This document shows positions 47,570 to 59,819 of a DNA stretch of 64,000 bases, one piece after another. The notes below the pieces were generated by a model that was not told the origin of the DNA, did no database searches, and saw only the letters and a program-made list of their open reading frames with translations. Position 1 is the stretch's first letter. Each line of letters begins with the position of its first letter. The stretch is from Glandiceps talaboti (lineage: Eukaryota > Hemichordata > Enteropneusta > Spengelidae), in the NCBI RefSeq assembly GCF_964340395.1, contig NC_135557.1, forward strand, positions 20,066,225 to 20,130,224, given 5' to 3'. The translations under genes were made by a program, and so were the position numbers.

Positions 47570-50129
47570 CTTTTTTAAACATTCAAATCTCAGGAGCAAA
47601 ATTGTACTGACACTTCATTTATCTCCCATAAATTTAATTATGAGGCAGTCAATATCCAAGCAAATGTGTGTCTGCCAAAATATATGTGGATAGGTAAGGT
47701 AAAGTGTAGGTAATTTAGTCATACAGTCGATAATAATGTATTGGCTAAAGAGATAATTGGGATATTAATGATAATATTCAAGGACTCTAAGGCTTTCAAT
47801 AATATGTATGGTTTGAAATTTGATGCCATTAAATGGCCTTCTACATATCCTTATTTTTAAAATAGTGCTTAATGTGGGATACCCCCTCCTATTAGCTATA
47901 AAGTATCTAAAGTACAGACCAATGTGAATTCTTTGAGAGCATGAAGGGAAGCTGCTAAAAAAAAATTGACCAAAATAATTTTTTCTCAGGTCCCTCCCCT
48001 TCCGTAAATTCTGACCACAGTCTAAGTTACAATAAAGTTTCAAAAAGAGTTAAAGTTGCAGTGTGTGCAACATTAAATTTACATATACTGGTCTCAATTC
48101 TAAATTGGCCATATGGATGAAGATTTGGTATTTATTTTGGATTTGTAATTTATAACAAATATTTTTATCATGGTTTCCTACTTGAAAAATCAATGTGAAG
48201 TAACATTGACCAAGTAAAGTCTGCTTGTACTATACATTGCAAAAAGCTATTTAAAAAAATGTGTGAAATGTTTGTCATTATATGTACATTAACAATCATT
48301 TTTACACTTTTTATAGTTTATTTGAGTTATAGAGTTATTGAGTTATAGATAAGGACTTGGCATATGTTGTTTCACATTGATTTTTCAAGGATGCCATGAT
48401 AAAATTGTTTTATGAAATTAAATAAGTACCAAATGTTCATCCATATTTTGTCTGAATAAAGGGACACAAACACAACAGTGAGCAGATACAGATACAAACA
48501 TTTGACAATTTCAGATTTTGTCCTTAGTTCCTCATCATTCATAAATAAAACAATGATTTAGTAAGATAGCTCTATCACCCCCACTCCTATCTGATAAATG
48601 TAAATGAACCATTTTTGAAAAGTTTGGTCAGTTTTTTTTGTGCTTCTTATTTGCTGTACAGGTTACATTAGTTTTGAAGCGTACATTACATTTTCAGGTA
48701 CTGCCTAGAGAGTGATGTCTAGAAAAGTGTAGGAATTTTATTATGCCAACAGCACATCCCCATGTGTTACCACTAACTCAGATTGCTGTGTATGATGACA
48801 ACATAGACACATCACTTGTAGATTGTACCAATTTTCATCTGTTTAAGTTACAATGCACTTTTCCTGGAATAAATCATATCCATCATTTCAACTATAAATT
48901 TCATCTAGTGTATGCTTATACACCTGAGGCTCTTTCCTGGTGTTGTCTGTTTTTACATCATGTTAGTGTTGTTGGAGTTTAAAACAGCCAATGGGCTACT
49001 ACTGTAACATAATATTTGAATATAGTGAGGGTTTTCAGTTTACTTGTAGTAAGTCGAGCCAGGTATCATTGCATTGAGTAACAACAGGGCTAGAGATTTC
49101 TAGAAGAATTAATAGTTAGAGTTTTTAGAATAACATACAACTTGAGTTACCAGATGAATCGCTACACTTGCCAGGGTAAAAATATACTATCAATTAAAAA
49201 AGAAAATGAGTATATTGAAGGAGAGATGATTTACAATTGTCAAACTTCATTTTCACACTTCTATCAAACTTTCATGCCTTCAATGATAAAACTTGCTGTA
49301 TTTACTACTGAGATGTTCATAGGTTACTGTTAATGTGATGGTTAGGTTGGGTCAGAATTTATGGCAGGTGGGGGGGGGGGGGGTTGAGAGTTCAAAGGGG
49401 GAGTTGAAAAATTATGGTGGTCTGAAAGGGGTGAGCGAAGTATTTTGCTCTTGATTAGAACCACATTAAACCTCAGGAGTGGTTGTTTACTGAGTAAATT
49501 AAAAAATTTATTGTGGCTTCACCACAACACCATCTTAAACCTAAATTCAATAATGAGTTGGGTACAGCCATGTGAATGGATTTGTGTATCCCTTCTGTCT
49601 GTCTCTCTGTCTGTATGTCCCTTTCTAGTCCCTGCCTGTCTCTCTCTCTCTCTGTCTTTCTTTCTTCTGTGGAAAAATTGTTTTGAACATTCAAACCTCA
49701 GGAGCAGTTGTTTACCTTCTACTTTGCAAACTTGTACAGTTCATTTACCTACCATACATTTAATTTTAGGGCAGTCAATAGCCAAGCAAATGTGTGTCTG
49801 CCAAAATATACAGGGTAGGTAATATAGACATACAGTTGTATAATAATCTTTTGACTCAAATAAAATTGGGGTATTGAAGACAATTCACAAGTAGTCTATG
49901 GCTGTAGGCGGTACTGTATAATTACACCTTAAAATATGTGTGGCTGAGAGGGGCTAAAAAAATTCTTGGGTTCATTTTGGAAGGAGAGGCCATTAAATTG
50001 TTTGCGTGTGCAAGGGGGGGGGGGGGTGCAAAAAAAAGTTTGACTAAAATAATTTCTCCCCACCCCCACCCCTTGCCTGTGATAAATTCTGATCCTAGTC
50101 TTAGTTTTTTTAGTGGGTTTACAAAGTTT
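46016..50129. other. Copy B-specific block of about 4 kb
   Basis: No gene recognised. It holds a compound array of ATTC/ACGT/ACAT/GCAT tetranucleotides (46493-46756), a TCTG/TC tract (47457-47563) and an internal duplication: about 47210-48010 resembles 49340-50100 (shared 'cagccatgtgaatg', 'ggtctgaaagggg'). 48340-48450 resembles 4700-4830. Confidence 0.5.
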
Positions 50130-51931
50130 TTACATTGTATCAATTGTAGTAGTTTGACCACTACATGTACAGTTTTCACCATGGGTATACACCATAGATA
50201 AATGTGTAGATATAACATTATTCATATATGGAGAGGGGAGGGGGGGGGGGTGGTCTAAAGGAACTAATTTTATTTATTAAGCTTGTTACACATTGTGCCA
50301 TCGTCCATAAATGGATTAAAGGAAGACATTGACTTTTCTGTTTGTTACAAGGGGTTAAATGTCTTACAAGTACTACGTGTGGCCTTTGACGATCAGGCAT
50401 GACAATGGTGTGTGTATACTGTATTATTTATGAAGTACCTAGAGATCAGTTACTACTCAGATACATGTAACAGAGTTTGCATAGACTGTAGTCCTTCAGA
50501 TCACTTGATAAGGGTATGTGCAGACTAAAAATGTGACACATACCAATATGTACAACTTTAAGGCTAGTGGACTATACAGCAGCCTGGCTACAGGGTGGTC
50601 TTTTAGGACTTATTCAGGGGTATCTGTACTATAAAAAGGATTTTGTCATATACCCAGTATCGTTTCCAATCCAATTGAATGGAGATCATAATTTTACCTA
50701 TCATGGTCGGCCCGGCACACTTTGCCAAAATATGAATACATCAATATCTGTTCGCTCAATGGTTTTGTTAATTTCTTCACTATTTTGATATTTCTGCAAA
50801 TAAAATAATATTTCAGTGCCAATTTATATAATTATGTTATTCAAATGATGTTTCCTGCCACTGCATGGTATACAACTTTTACGGCCTGGATATGAGTTTT
50901 GCAGACCTTGGTAGTACTGCTTACAGACCCTCCTAAAGTTAGGCCCTTCCGCCACACAACCTCAGTCTGCAAAACCCATATCCGGACCATAAAGATAAGT
51001 GGAGAATTATATTACAGTGGTATATTTTGTATGAATATAGTTTTGATATCTATATACTGTACAGTTTTATTATGTACCACTAGTATGTCTATTGTTGTGA
51101 TGGAAGAGTGACATCCAATGCTACTTATGTCTTTCACATAAATGTTTTCAAAGGCTAATACTACCCCACTGTATACCAAAATATTGACTGCATGATGCCA
51201 TCCATATTAACTTGATGTACTAAAATGTTTCCTAATATCAGCTGCTAGCCTATAAAATAAGGAAACAAGATAGATGAACTGAGTGGGCTTCTTTCAAATA
51301 CCTAAATAGTTTTATGAATGGAAGCAGGCACATTGCCCCCCCCCCCCCCATTCTTTTGGCACCCCAGCATTTTGCGCCCCCCCCCCCCCTCTTCAGTTGA
51401 ATCGAAAGTATTTTGAGAAATTTTCAGTTTACTTTTACTTGTCTATACATTCTTAATTATCTCACTATTCATTCTTGAATCTTACATATATAATAAACGC
51501 TTTGTTTTGTTTGATAAGAATAGAGCAGGTGACATGTCAGCAAAAGAAAAATAATTACAATTTTACAAATAAATAGTAAAATGGGCTCTACTGGCTCTTA
51601 ATATAAGTCTATGAAACACATCCAAACAAAGAAAACAAAGTATATTCATTTTTAGCAGACTTCAACCATGCTATTGGCGTTCACTCAAAAATGATGTGTT
51701 TTGTTGACAATTTCCACCTAATCTGTTGTAATGTTCACCACGTACAATCTTTGAAGTTCAACACGAGATTCAATAACGGTAAACCATAAAGAATCATAAA
51801 TGATTTTTCTGAATGAACTAATGTAACAGTTAGTATACTTGCAAGATCAGTGCATGGACTATTAGTCACTGATAAGTACAAGATCAATTCAACTTGATGA
51901 TAAGAACTATGTTGATATATTATGAAGAGTG

Positions 51932-51951
51932 GGGGGGGGGGGGGGGGGGGG
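51932..51951. repeat. Poly-G tract
   Basis: Twenty or more consecutive G, the copy B counterpart of 8344-8361 in copy A. Poly-C tracts at 51336-51390 parallel 7750-7808. Confidence 0.9.
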
Positions 51952-52149
51952 CAAAAAGAGCAATGGGTCTAGAACCCATATGTACATGTAGACTCTGTGA
52001 ACACACATCCCTAGGAATTACTGATATACCTTAAGTTATTACCAGATCTATCAAACACATCCAAAAACAGAAAACAAAGAACACTGTATATTCATTTTTA
52101 GTAAACTTCAATATTGAATTTCACTCAGAAATTACATAACATATAAATA

Positions 52150-53199
52150 CAGTAGTAACTCGCTAACTCGCGGGTGTCCGGGTCCATCAAGAAACCCGCG
52201 ACTTAGCGAGGGCCGCGACTTAGCGAGGTGCTCATTATATATTCATAACCACACATTAACACACGTCACACGTCAGCTTTTCTTCATTCTTCAGTAATGT
52301 GCAGATGAAACTAGTACTGTACATTATCGTACAATTGTGTGACTCTCAAAGCATCAATCGCGGCTAGACTTTCTTTTTTGTTTTTTGCACGGTCGACAAA
52401 CTAACAGTACAACTTACAAGCTCACGCCTGGCGGCCATGGTAGGGCCAAGAAATGCTGTTGAATTTCCGGTTGCGGAAGTGCAGTTTTGACTTTTATATC
52501 ATCGAATAACGGGATTTGTTTTATATATTCTAAAACAACAACTAATTTTTTATGTTTCTCAGTACAGTAACATTCCTAAATGATGGGGTTGAGTTGAGAA
52601 ATCGCAAGGTTCGGCAACACGTGGCGTGATGCATGATGTCGGTAGATATATAAACATAGAGACGCAAGTGATGAACGTATTCAGTTATTCGTAGACCGAA
52701 ATTTCGTTATATAAATGACGTTTTCATCAAAATTTTGAAGAAACAAAACGTTTTTAGGTGACTTCTAAATCAATCAAATCAAACGATATATTAATGCGAG
52801 ACAAGCTTTAGTTTTTAATTTTTTTTTTTTGGACAATGTTCGAATTCGACTGACGTATCCTGCGACTCGATTCTAACACGATCAATGCACCGTTCACCAG
52901 CCAGACGAAAATGGTCGACGTGCTTGTTGACTAGCCGAGAAGTGCATAATGAACTTGTGAATGTGAGGCAGTCCGAATAAATAGAAGGCGATTGCTAACA
53001 TCAAAGTCGAACCGCGACACCTTTTCATCGAAACACCAACGAGTTTGAAATTGGCAGGCGTGCCATTTGTTTAAAAAAATACACAAAGAGGAGTTCCGAA
53101 AACAATAGGAAAACTAAAGAAAAAATGGGATCCAAGGTGACACCCGCGACTTAGCCGAATCCGCGTCTTACCGAGGCGCGAGTTAGCGAGGGCCCACTG
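52150..53199. mobile_element. Non-autonomous pogo/Tigger-like DNA transposon
   Basis: 1,050 bp inserted at TA: the empty site in copy A (about 8575) reads taaatattacaaat, and here TA flanks both sides. The left end starts cagtagtaactcgctaactc; the right end in reverse complement starts cagtgggccctcgctaactc, giving imperfect TIRs of about 25-30 bp. Further ccgcgacttagcgag-type repeats lie just inside the ends. CAGT termini with TA duplication and this ctcgctaactcgcg motif fit the pogo/Tigger group. No transposase reading was found. Confidence 0.8.
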
Positions 53200-53358
53200 T
53201 ATTACAAATCTCAGAATTATGACATGATGTATGTGAACCTGGTTGTAAAGTTACGCTTGTTTTCACATGTAGAGATGACTTTATTCTGTGGAGTAAAAAA
53301 AGAGAAGAAATGTCAACATTATATGACATAAGCAATAACTTCTACATAAACACAACCT

Positions 53359-53390
<32 letters not shown>

Positions 53391-53689
53391 TACATACATA
53401 CATACAGACAAGCAAATAGACTGACAGACAGGCAGAAAGACACGGGATGAGTGTATATAAGATGAAATTGAGAAAAGGAGTGACAGAAACATGTGGTAAC
53501 AGGTTGAGAGTAAAAAATATAAACATAACTAAAGGAGAGAAATTGTAATAGTGAAAAAGAACAAATGTGAATGAGAGTACAACAGACAGAGAAGAGAAAC
53601 AGAGGTGAATTGAGACAGACAAGATGACTATAAGAAAGTATGTGAGAGAGACACACACATGGAGACAGACTGAGATGGATGGATGGATG

Positions 53690-53721
<32 letters not shown>

Positions 53722-54133
53722 GGAGTTTGGGAGTGTCAGATGGTTACAGGAAGCAGATGTAAGAATGGGGGAGCGATGTGCGAGATTGCAAGAAAAAGTT
53801 AAAGCTCATAGAGATAGAACAGTGTGACTCTGACAGTAGGGTCAAACTATTAATTAATTAATGACTGTCATACTAAAAATAAACACTAAAACAATTGTTT
53901 ATGAATCAGAAATTCTGAAACTATATCTTACCAAAGACATTCCTCTTCTCTCACTGGCAAGTATTGATATTTTTCACTCTGACCATTTCATCTTTCTGTC
54001 ACTGTCAGTCTAAAACTAATGTAATCTTACATTCTAGAAATCTGTAAGACAAGGTAGACAAATGTTTATATCAGAATTGCAGTGATTTCAGAATAAATAT
54101 CTAAAACTTTTGTAACATTACTGTACAAATATA

Positions 54134-55752
54134 AACTATTTTATTATTATTATTATAATTAAACTTTATTTCGGGAAAGAAAAGAACGCAAACACGCTCA
54201 AAAACATCCCATAGATAAAAACTATACTTAAAAAACCGGCAATTTAAAACAAGTAAGACTTTAAAAAGACAATCTGACAAATACACACATGGACAAATAA
54301 AAGCATTTAAAAATACAACAAATCTCTATACAGTTTATGAATCCCCGAATAGAGGATTGTATCGGAATTTAGCACTGCTGCAATTAAACTATTTTGACTG
54401 TTTTCGATACGTTTAAAAAAGTTGTACATCAATTTACGTCTTAGAGCCGCAAAAGTTGGGACTGTGTGCTGCACAAACATACAACTGGCACTGCAGTCAC
54501 GTGAGTAACCCATCAGAATGCGGAACGCATTGTTATAACCAACTCTAAGGTTGTTAATGCATTTCTTGTTGTACAATGACCACAGCTGTGAGCAGTACAT
54601 ATTCGAACAAAAAGTTCTAAATAATGTAGCCTTAACCTCAATTGTACAGTGTGCAAACTTACGGAGTAAAATGTTGGCTTGGCTGTAAAAACATTTCATT
54701 TGGTGCTTGATTGCACTATCATCATGCATAGAGTCTGTCAAAGTATAACCCAAGTAAGAATGTTCATGAACAATACTAAGTGGTTTATCTCCAACACGGA
54801 CTGAAGGTAAACATTCAACTCTAATTAAACATTTACGAGGCATAAAATAAATACATTTCGACTTCTTTGGGTGGAAAATAATGTCGTGGTCAACACCATA
54901 CATTTCACAGATAGATACAAGAGAGCGTAGACCTGCAATTGATGGACATATAAGAGCCAAGTCATCAGCATACATAAGATGGTTTATCATTCGGCCACCA
55001 ATATTGCAGCCCTTATAACATGACTTCAGCTGACTACTAAGATCATCCATATAAACGTTAAACAGATAAGGGGAAAGAATGCTACCTTGCCGAACGCCAT
55101 TCCCAACAGAAAACAGTGACGACCTAGCCCCACCCCATTGCGTGAAGAAACGTTGCGTGCGATACCAGACCAATAATATACGAACAACATATTTTGGAAT
55201 GCCCCGGTGAATGAGTTTCTTAAAAAGTAACCAATGATTAACTCGGTCGAAAGCTTTCGTTGCATCTAAGAAGCAAACATAAACAGGACTATTGTAATTA
55301 TGATAGTAATTAATCGTTTCCTTAAGCAAGTAAATGCAGAGATCAGTGGAATGACCTTGCTTGAAACCAAACTGATAATCTTCGGTGGTGAGATTTGCTT
55401 TACAACGATCAAGAATGATAGATTCCAGGATTTTTGAAGCGGCAGTAGAGATGACGATAGGTCTATAGTTGTCTTTGCTAGTCAGATCACCCGTTTTGTC
55501 CTTAACAAGTGGTACGATTATGGTCGTCATGAAGCTATTAGGCAGATATCCATGCGACAGCATAGAGGAAAGAACAAGAGCTAACATAATGTGAAGTCTG
55601 TGGCTAGCATATTTAAAATGTTCACAAGAGAGGTCGTCAGCACCAGCAGCTTTACCATTTGGAAGACTGTTAATCGAGTGAGAAACCTCAGCACTGCTGA
55701 TAGAAAAATTAATATCTGAGTTGTCAGGTGAATGCACCCAAGATTTAACCGA
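54134..55752 (-). mobile_element. 5'-truncated non-LTR retrotransposon in copy B
   Basis: Minus-strand insertion defined by comparison with two unoccupied copies (9740 and 56780, 'ttttattgtacag'). The 3' end on the minus strand ends in an (AAT)n-type tail at 54134-54155; the truncated 5' end joins host sequence at 55752. No clear target-site duplication is visible, so a small loss at insertion is possible. It is absent from both paralogous sites, so it arrived after the duplication. Confidence 0.8.
54307..55752 (-). CDS. Reverse transcriptase of the copy B LINE
   Basis: About 480 codons open from the element's truncated 5' end to a stop at 54307; the ORF's first dozen residues (to 55785) come from host flank. 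Non-LTR reverse transcriptase motifs in order: N-G-K-A-A-G-A-D-D (motif 1), N-Y-R-P-I-V-I-S (motif 2), F-L-D-A-T-K-A-F-D-R-V-N (A), N-G-V-R-Q-G-S-I-L-S-P (B), L-M-Y-A-D-D-L-A-L (catalytic YADD, C) and S-Y-L-G-Y-T-L (E). The family differs from the elements at 2096 and 59824. Endonuclease is missing. Confidence 0.85.
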   Translation of the reverse strand, partial: SVKSWVHSPDNSDINFSISSAEVSHSINSLPNGKAAGADDLSCEHFKYASHRLHIMLALVLSSMLSHGYLPNSFMTTIIVPLVKDKTGDLTSKDNYRPIVISTAASKILESIILDRCKANLTTEDYQFGFKQGHSTDLCIYLLKETINYYHNYNSPVYVCFLDATKAFDRVNHWLLFKKLIHRGIPKYVVRILLVWYRTQRFFTQWGGARSSLFSVGNGVRQGSILSPYLFNVYMDDLSSQLKSCYKGCNIGGRMINHLMYADDLALICPSIAGLRSLVSICEMYGVDHDIIFHPKKSKCIYFMPRKCLIRVECLPSVRVGDKPLSIVHEHSYLGYTLTDSMHDDSAIKHQMKCFYSQANILLRKFAHCTIEVKATLFRTFCSNMYCSQLWSLYNKKCINNLRVGYNNAFRILMGYSRDCSASCMFVQHTVPTFAALRRKLMYNFFKRIENSQNSLIAAVLNSDTILYSGIHKLYRDLLYF

Positions 55753-56138
55753 GTACAGTAACAGAAATCTTTCGACAGATTTCACACATTGAAATTAACA
55801 GCGCCCTCTATACATGATAAAACTGTTATCTCAATTCTTGGATGTCAGCAAGACAGATACTAGATAAATATTACTATTGTCTGATTTCACTATTTCTGGT
55901 AATAAAATTTAAGAATTCTCAGAACAATAAATCCATTGTTTTAGGGACATTGCAAATGTATTTTGACTGTAGACGTAATTCCAGTATTTTATACCACAAC
56001 AGCATTATCTATTCTCAGTGAATTTCTAACTACAGATTGTAGTAATTATAACAATATATAGATATAGTGTGGTGACATGAACACATTTGGCTACCACATA
56101 ACAACAGCCTAGCTAGTAAGACAGGATCCTCAAACATC

Positions 56139-56365
56139 ATCAGACAGACAGGTTTGGGGTGAGAGTAGATATAGGATGAGATTGGGAAAGTGAGTGACAG
56201 AAAGAGTAAGTCAGGTTGAGAGTAAAAAATATATAGACGTAACTAAAGCAGGGGGGGGATTGAGAAATTATAATAGTGAAAAAGAACAAGGGTGAATAAC
56301 GGTATAACAGACAGAGAAGAGAAACAGAGGCGAATTGAGAAAGACAGAAGATGGCTATAAGAAGG

Positions 56366-56453
<88 letters not shown>

Positions 56454-57540
56454 ACACACACACACCGACAGTAGGGTCAAACTATAAATAATTATTAACT
56501 GTCATACTACAAATGCACACTAAAATAATTGTTTACTAATCAGAAATTCTGAAACTATATCTTACCAAAGACATTCCACTTCACTCACTGACAAGTATTG
56601 ATATTTTTCACTCTGACCATTTCATCTTTCTGTCACTGTCAGTCTAAAAAACTAATGAAATCTTACATTCTAGAAATCTGTAAGACAAGGTAGACAAATA
56701 TTTATATTAGTATTGGAGTGATTTCAGAATAAATATCTAAAACTTTTGTAAAACTACTGTACAAATATAAAACTATTTTATTGTACAGTAACAGAAATCA
56801 TTTGACAGATTTCACACATTAAAGGTGATTCAAAATGCTCACATTCACTATCGCTAATTTGCTAGACTACATGTTTGTGAAATGCATTCTGGTTTTAAAA
56901 CTTTTCAAAAGCGTCTACAAACACCTTTTAGTCAGAAAGTGTGAGTAAATATCGGTAAATGTTGGTTAATAAGACATGTAGAGTGTAGTTTTTGTTTACT
57001 GATGTCTATTACAACCACCAGCAATGTATTTTTTCACAATGCTGTTGAGTTGTATTCACCTGTTGACTATGCTCGTCATAGGCTACGTGCTAACCATGTC
57101 TCTCTATGACGTCATAAAATCCTGTGGTCTAGGAGGGACCGGAAATACCCAAAAACTCTCGAAGTAAATCCGAAGGGAAGTGACTGAAAAAGGGTCATTT
57201 TAAGGTGTTTGCAGACGCTTTTGAAAAGTTTTAAAACCAGAATGCATTTCACAAACATGTAGTCTAGCAAATTAGCGATAGTGAATGTGAGCATTTTGAA
57301 TCTCCTTTAAAATTAACAGCGCCCTCTATACATGATAAAACTGATATCTCAATACTTAGATGTCAGCAAGACAGATACTCGATAAATGTCACTTTTGTCT
57401 GATTTCACTATTTCTGGTAATAAAATTTAAGAATTCTCAGAACAATAGACTCATTGTTTGAGGGAAACTGCAATTTATTTTGACTGTAGATGTAATGCAG
57501 AATTGTATTTTGATATGAAACATTGCATTTTGCCATACTC
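56139..57540. repeat. Second tandem copy of a block within duplication B
   Basis: Sequence from the g-a-rich block (ggatgagattgggaaag) through 'gacagtagggtcaaact' (56468), 'tgtacaaatata' (56758) and 'acagcgccctctatacatg' (57315) repeats 53440-56010. Copy A has this block once (9045-9900). The repeat includes a (GA)n(CA)n microsatellite at 56368-56464. Confidence 0.75.
56823..57306. mobile_element. TTAA-flanked MITE with long TIRs (piggyBac-like)
   Basis: 484 bp flanked by TTAA at 56819-56822 and 57307-57310. The ends aggtgattcaaaatgctcac and aggagattcaaaatgctcac (reverse complement of the right end) begin inverted repeats of about 105 bp with very few mismatches. Paralogous empty sites read cattgaaattaac (55786) and cattagaattaac (9778), one base from TTAA. 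No transposase. TTAA target choice is characteristic of piggyBac. Confidence 0.85.
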
Positions 57541-59223
57541 TTAACTCTAGTCAGTTCAAAGACGACATTTATTGGGTTCTCACAAATGTCTATGGTTTAA
57601 AGTACAGAGTTTATATTTCTCAATCATTAATGATAGAGGTTGTACAGAGTTGTGGTTATTTAGTCACATGATTTGACAATATTAGAAGATAAATTAATGT
57701 CACTTTCGTCTGATTTCACTATTTCTGGTAACAAATTTTAAGAATTCTCAGAACAATAAATCCATTGTTTGTGGGAAATCAGGATGTATTTTGATTTTAA
57801 AAGATCTAATGCCAGAATTTTATACCACAACAGGCTCAGCATTATCTAATCTAATTAATCTCAGTCAGTTTCTATCTATGCAGCCTGGATTATCAAAGAC
57901 ACATTTAATTACCACAATACAAAATTTGAAGAAAAAAAACCTAGCCAGTATTAAACACAGGAGCCAAAAACAGCATAGCCCATAAAATTGGTTAATAGGG
58001 TGTGAAGTGAATCACTTTATAAGCTAACTAAAATTTTAACTTGTAAAGTAATGAATGAATAAATGATACAGACAGGCAACAACAAAATAAAAAAGTTTTC
58101 ATGACATTAAAAAAACATTAAAAATTAAATAAGTCACCAACAAACACTGCTTAAATTTTACTAACAAACTAAAAACACATTGTAATATCTAAAACAAAAA
58201 AATAAATTTTCTTTTGTCATCATTTTATGTTGCCATGGTTACAGTGTTAAGATTTAATAACTTTCACACTTCAGAAAGACTAGACAATCAAAATAATTAT
58301 CAGAATTAAACAATATTTTTAAAAAGTAGGCAAGAAACTGAAAGATGGATAATTATTGAAGTAGTAAACAAGAGTCAAACAAACAAACAAAGTCTATTTT
58401 GCATAAATTATTGATATTTTGATTACTGTGAAAAGTTTTAAATATTTCAAAAATCATGTTGCCATGGTTACAAAGTGCTAAAATAAATGAAGGTTTTATA
58501 CTAGTTATTAACCCTTATTTCATTTTCAAGTTTTCTGATGAAAAGAATTTTGGCAAAATACATACTGGAATAAATCTGATATTTTACAAACAAACATCAA
58601 ACTCTTGCATAAAGTCATAAAGAGTATAAATAAATAGTGATCACTGGGTTAATAAAAATAAGTGAAGTTCAAAGTGAACAATTAAAACAGAAATTTTCGA
58701 ATTATTTACATTTCAGCTTTTTGTATTACCATGGTTACAGAGTTCAATTATCAATACACTGAACACACAAAATTCTAGATTTGGTTTCAATAAATTTTGG
58801 TAATAAAAATTTAATGTACCAAATGATTAAACACTAAAATAAAATGAAACAATCACTGAATCACGAAAAATAAGATAATTAAACAAACACTGGAGTAAAT
58901 TTGCGGGAATTTCACAAACTAACAAACAAATCACCCTCCCCACAATAAAAATAAAATGGTTGGATGTATAATGTTTCATTAAAACTAAAAGAATGAAAAA
59001 ATGTTTTAAATAACAGCTACAATAACATTTTTATCATTTTAGCATTTTGTGTTGCTATGGTTACCATGTAATAATTCTAGAATATATAACACTCAATTAT
59101 TCTATCAAGTTACATTCAATTTACACCAAGAATTTTTATAGAAAATCAACTTTTCAGAATATTTATCATAATTCTAGTTGTTGTCTGCTAATTGACCTTT
59201 GACCTTTCCTTTTGTTATTCCAG
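57541..59223 (+). other. Copy B intron sequence upstream of NHL
   Basis: Colinear with 10010-11674 of gene 1 intron 3, with small indels. No exon supported. The acceptor ttattccag before the NHL exon is intact. Confidence 0.6.
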
Positions 59224-59819
59224 GATTACCCCAGAAAGGCACTATCCGTAAATTCACAGGTGAAGGAACACAGCATGGAAAACTTCAATACCCTAGGGGA
59301 CTATTCCATAGGAATAATGGAGACTTTGTTTTGTGTGATAGTGAAAATGATAGGATTTTAGTTTTGGATTGTGAATTGAATTGTAAAAGTGTAATTCAGT
59401 TCAATTCATTTGAGAAGTCATTCAATCCTTATGATGTCGTTGTGTCTAATAATGATATATTCTATATTACTGATTTCAATAACAACAGTCTGGTGATTTG
59501 TACTGAGAAATGTAAAATTATCAAAGTTCTACAATTTACAGATCAGGGTAAACATATCACACCCTATGCTGTATGTCTGTCAATGGGATACATCTATATT
59601 ACAGATGGGTGGAATGATTGTGTATATTGTATAGATGGTAAATCCTACAAAGTTATTAAATCATCACATCCACTGTCTGGTGATGGTTGGTGGCTCTACT
59701 CTATCTGTGTAAATACAAAGGGTCACTTTATGATATCAGACTATCACAATCATTGTATACATATATTGGATAAAGATTTAAACAAACTCACAACACTGAC
59801 CCATCAACGACGAAACTGA
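59224..59819 (+). pseudogene. NHL beta-propeller exon, copy B, 5' part (disrupted)
   Basis: Same acceptor and phase 1 as the gene 1 NHL exon. The reading follows copy A through about four and a half blades, then enters a LINE at 59808 and stops at TGA 59817. The rest of the exon lies at 62388-62612 and is itself open, and the frame matches across the insertion site, so the exon was intact before the LINE arrived. Relative to copy A nearly all substitutions change amino acids. It could have served as the 3' exon of gene 2 (phase 1 donor at 38736) or of a duplicated gene. If translated now it would give a truncated propeller. Confidence 0.75.

Noticed and set aside
56140-56463. Ser/Leu-rich minus-strand reading with apparent hydrophobic segment
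   Set aside because: Produced by the (GA)n(CA)n microsatellite and the duplicated intronic block; copy A frame is different.
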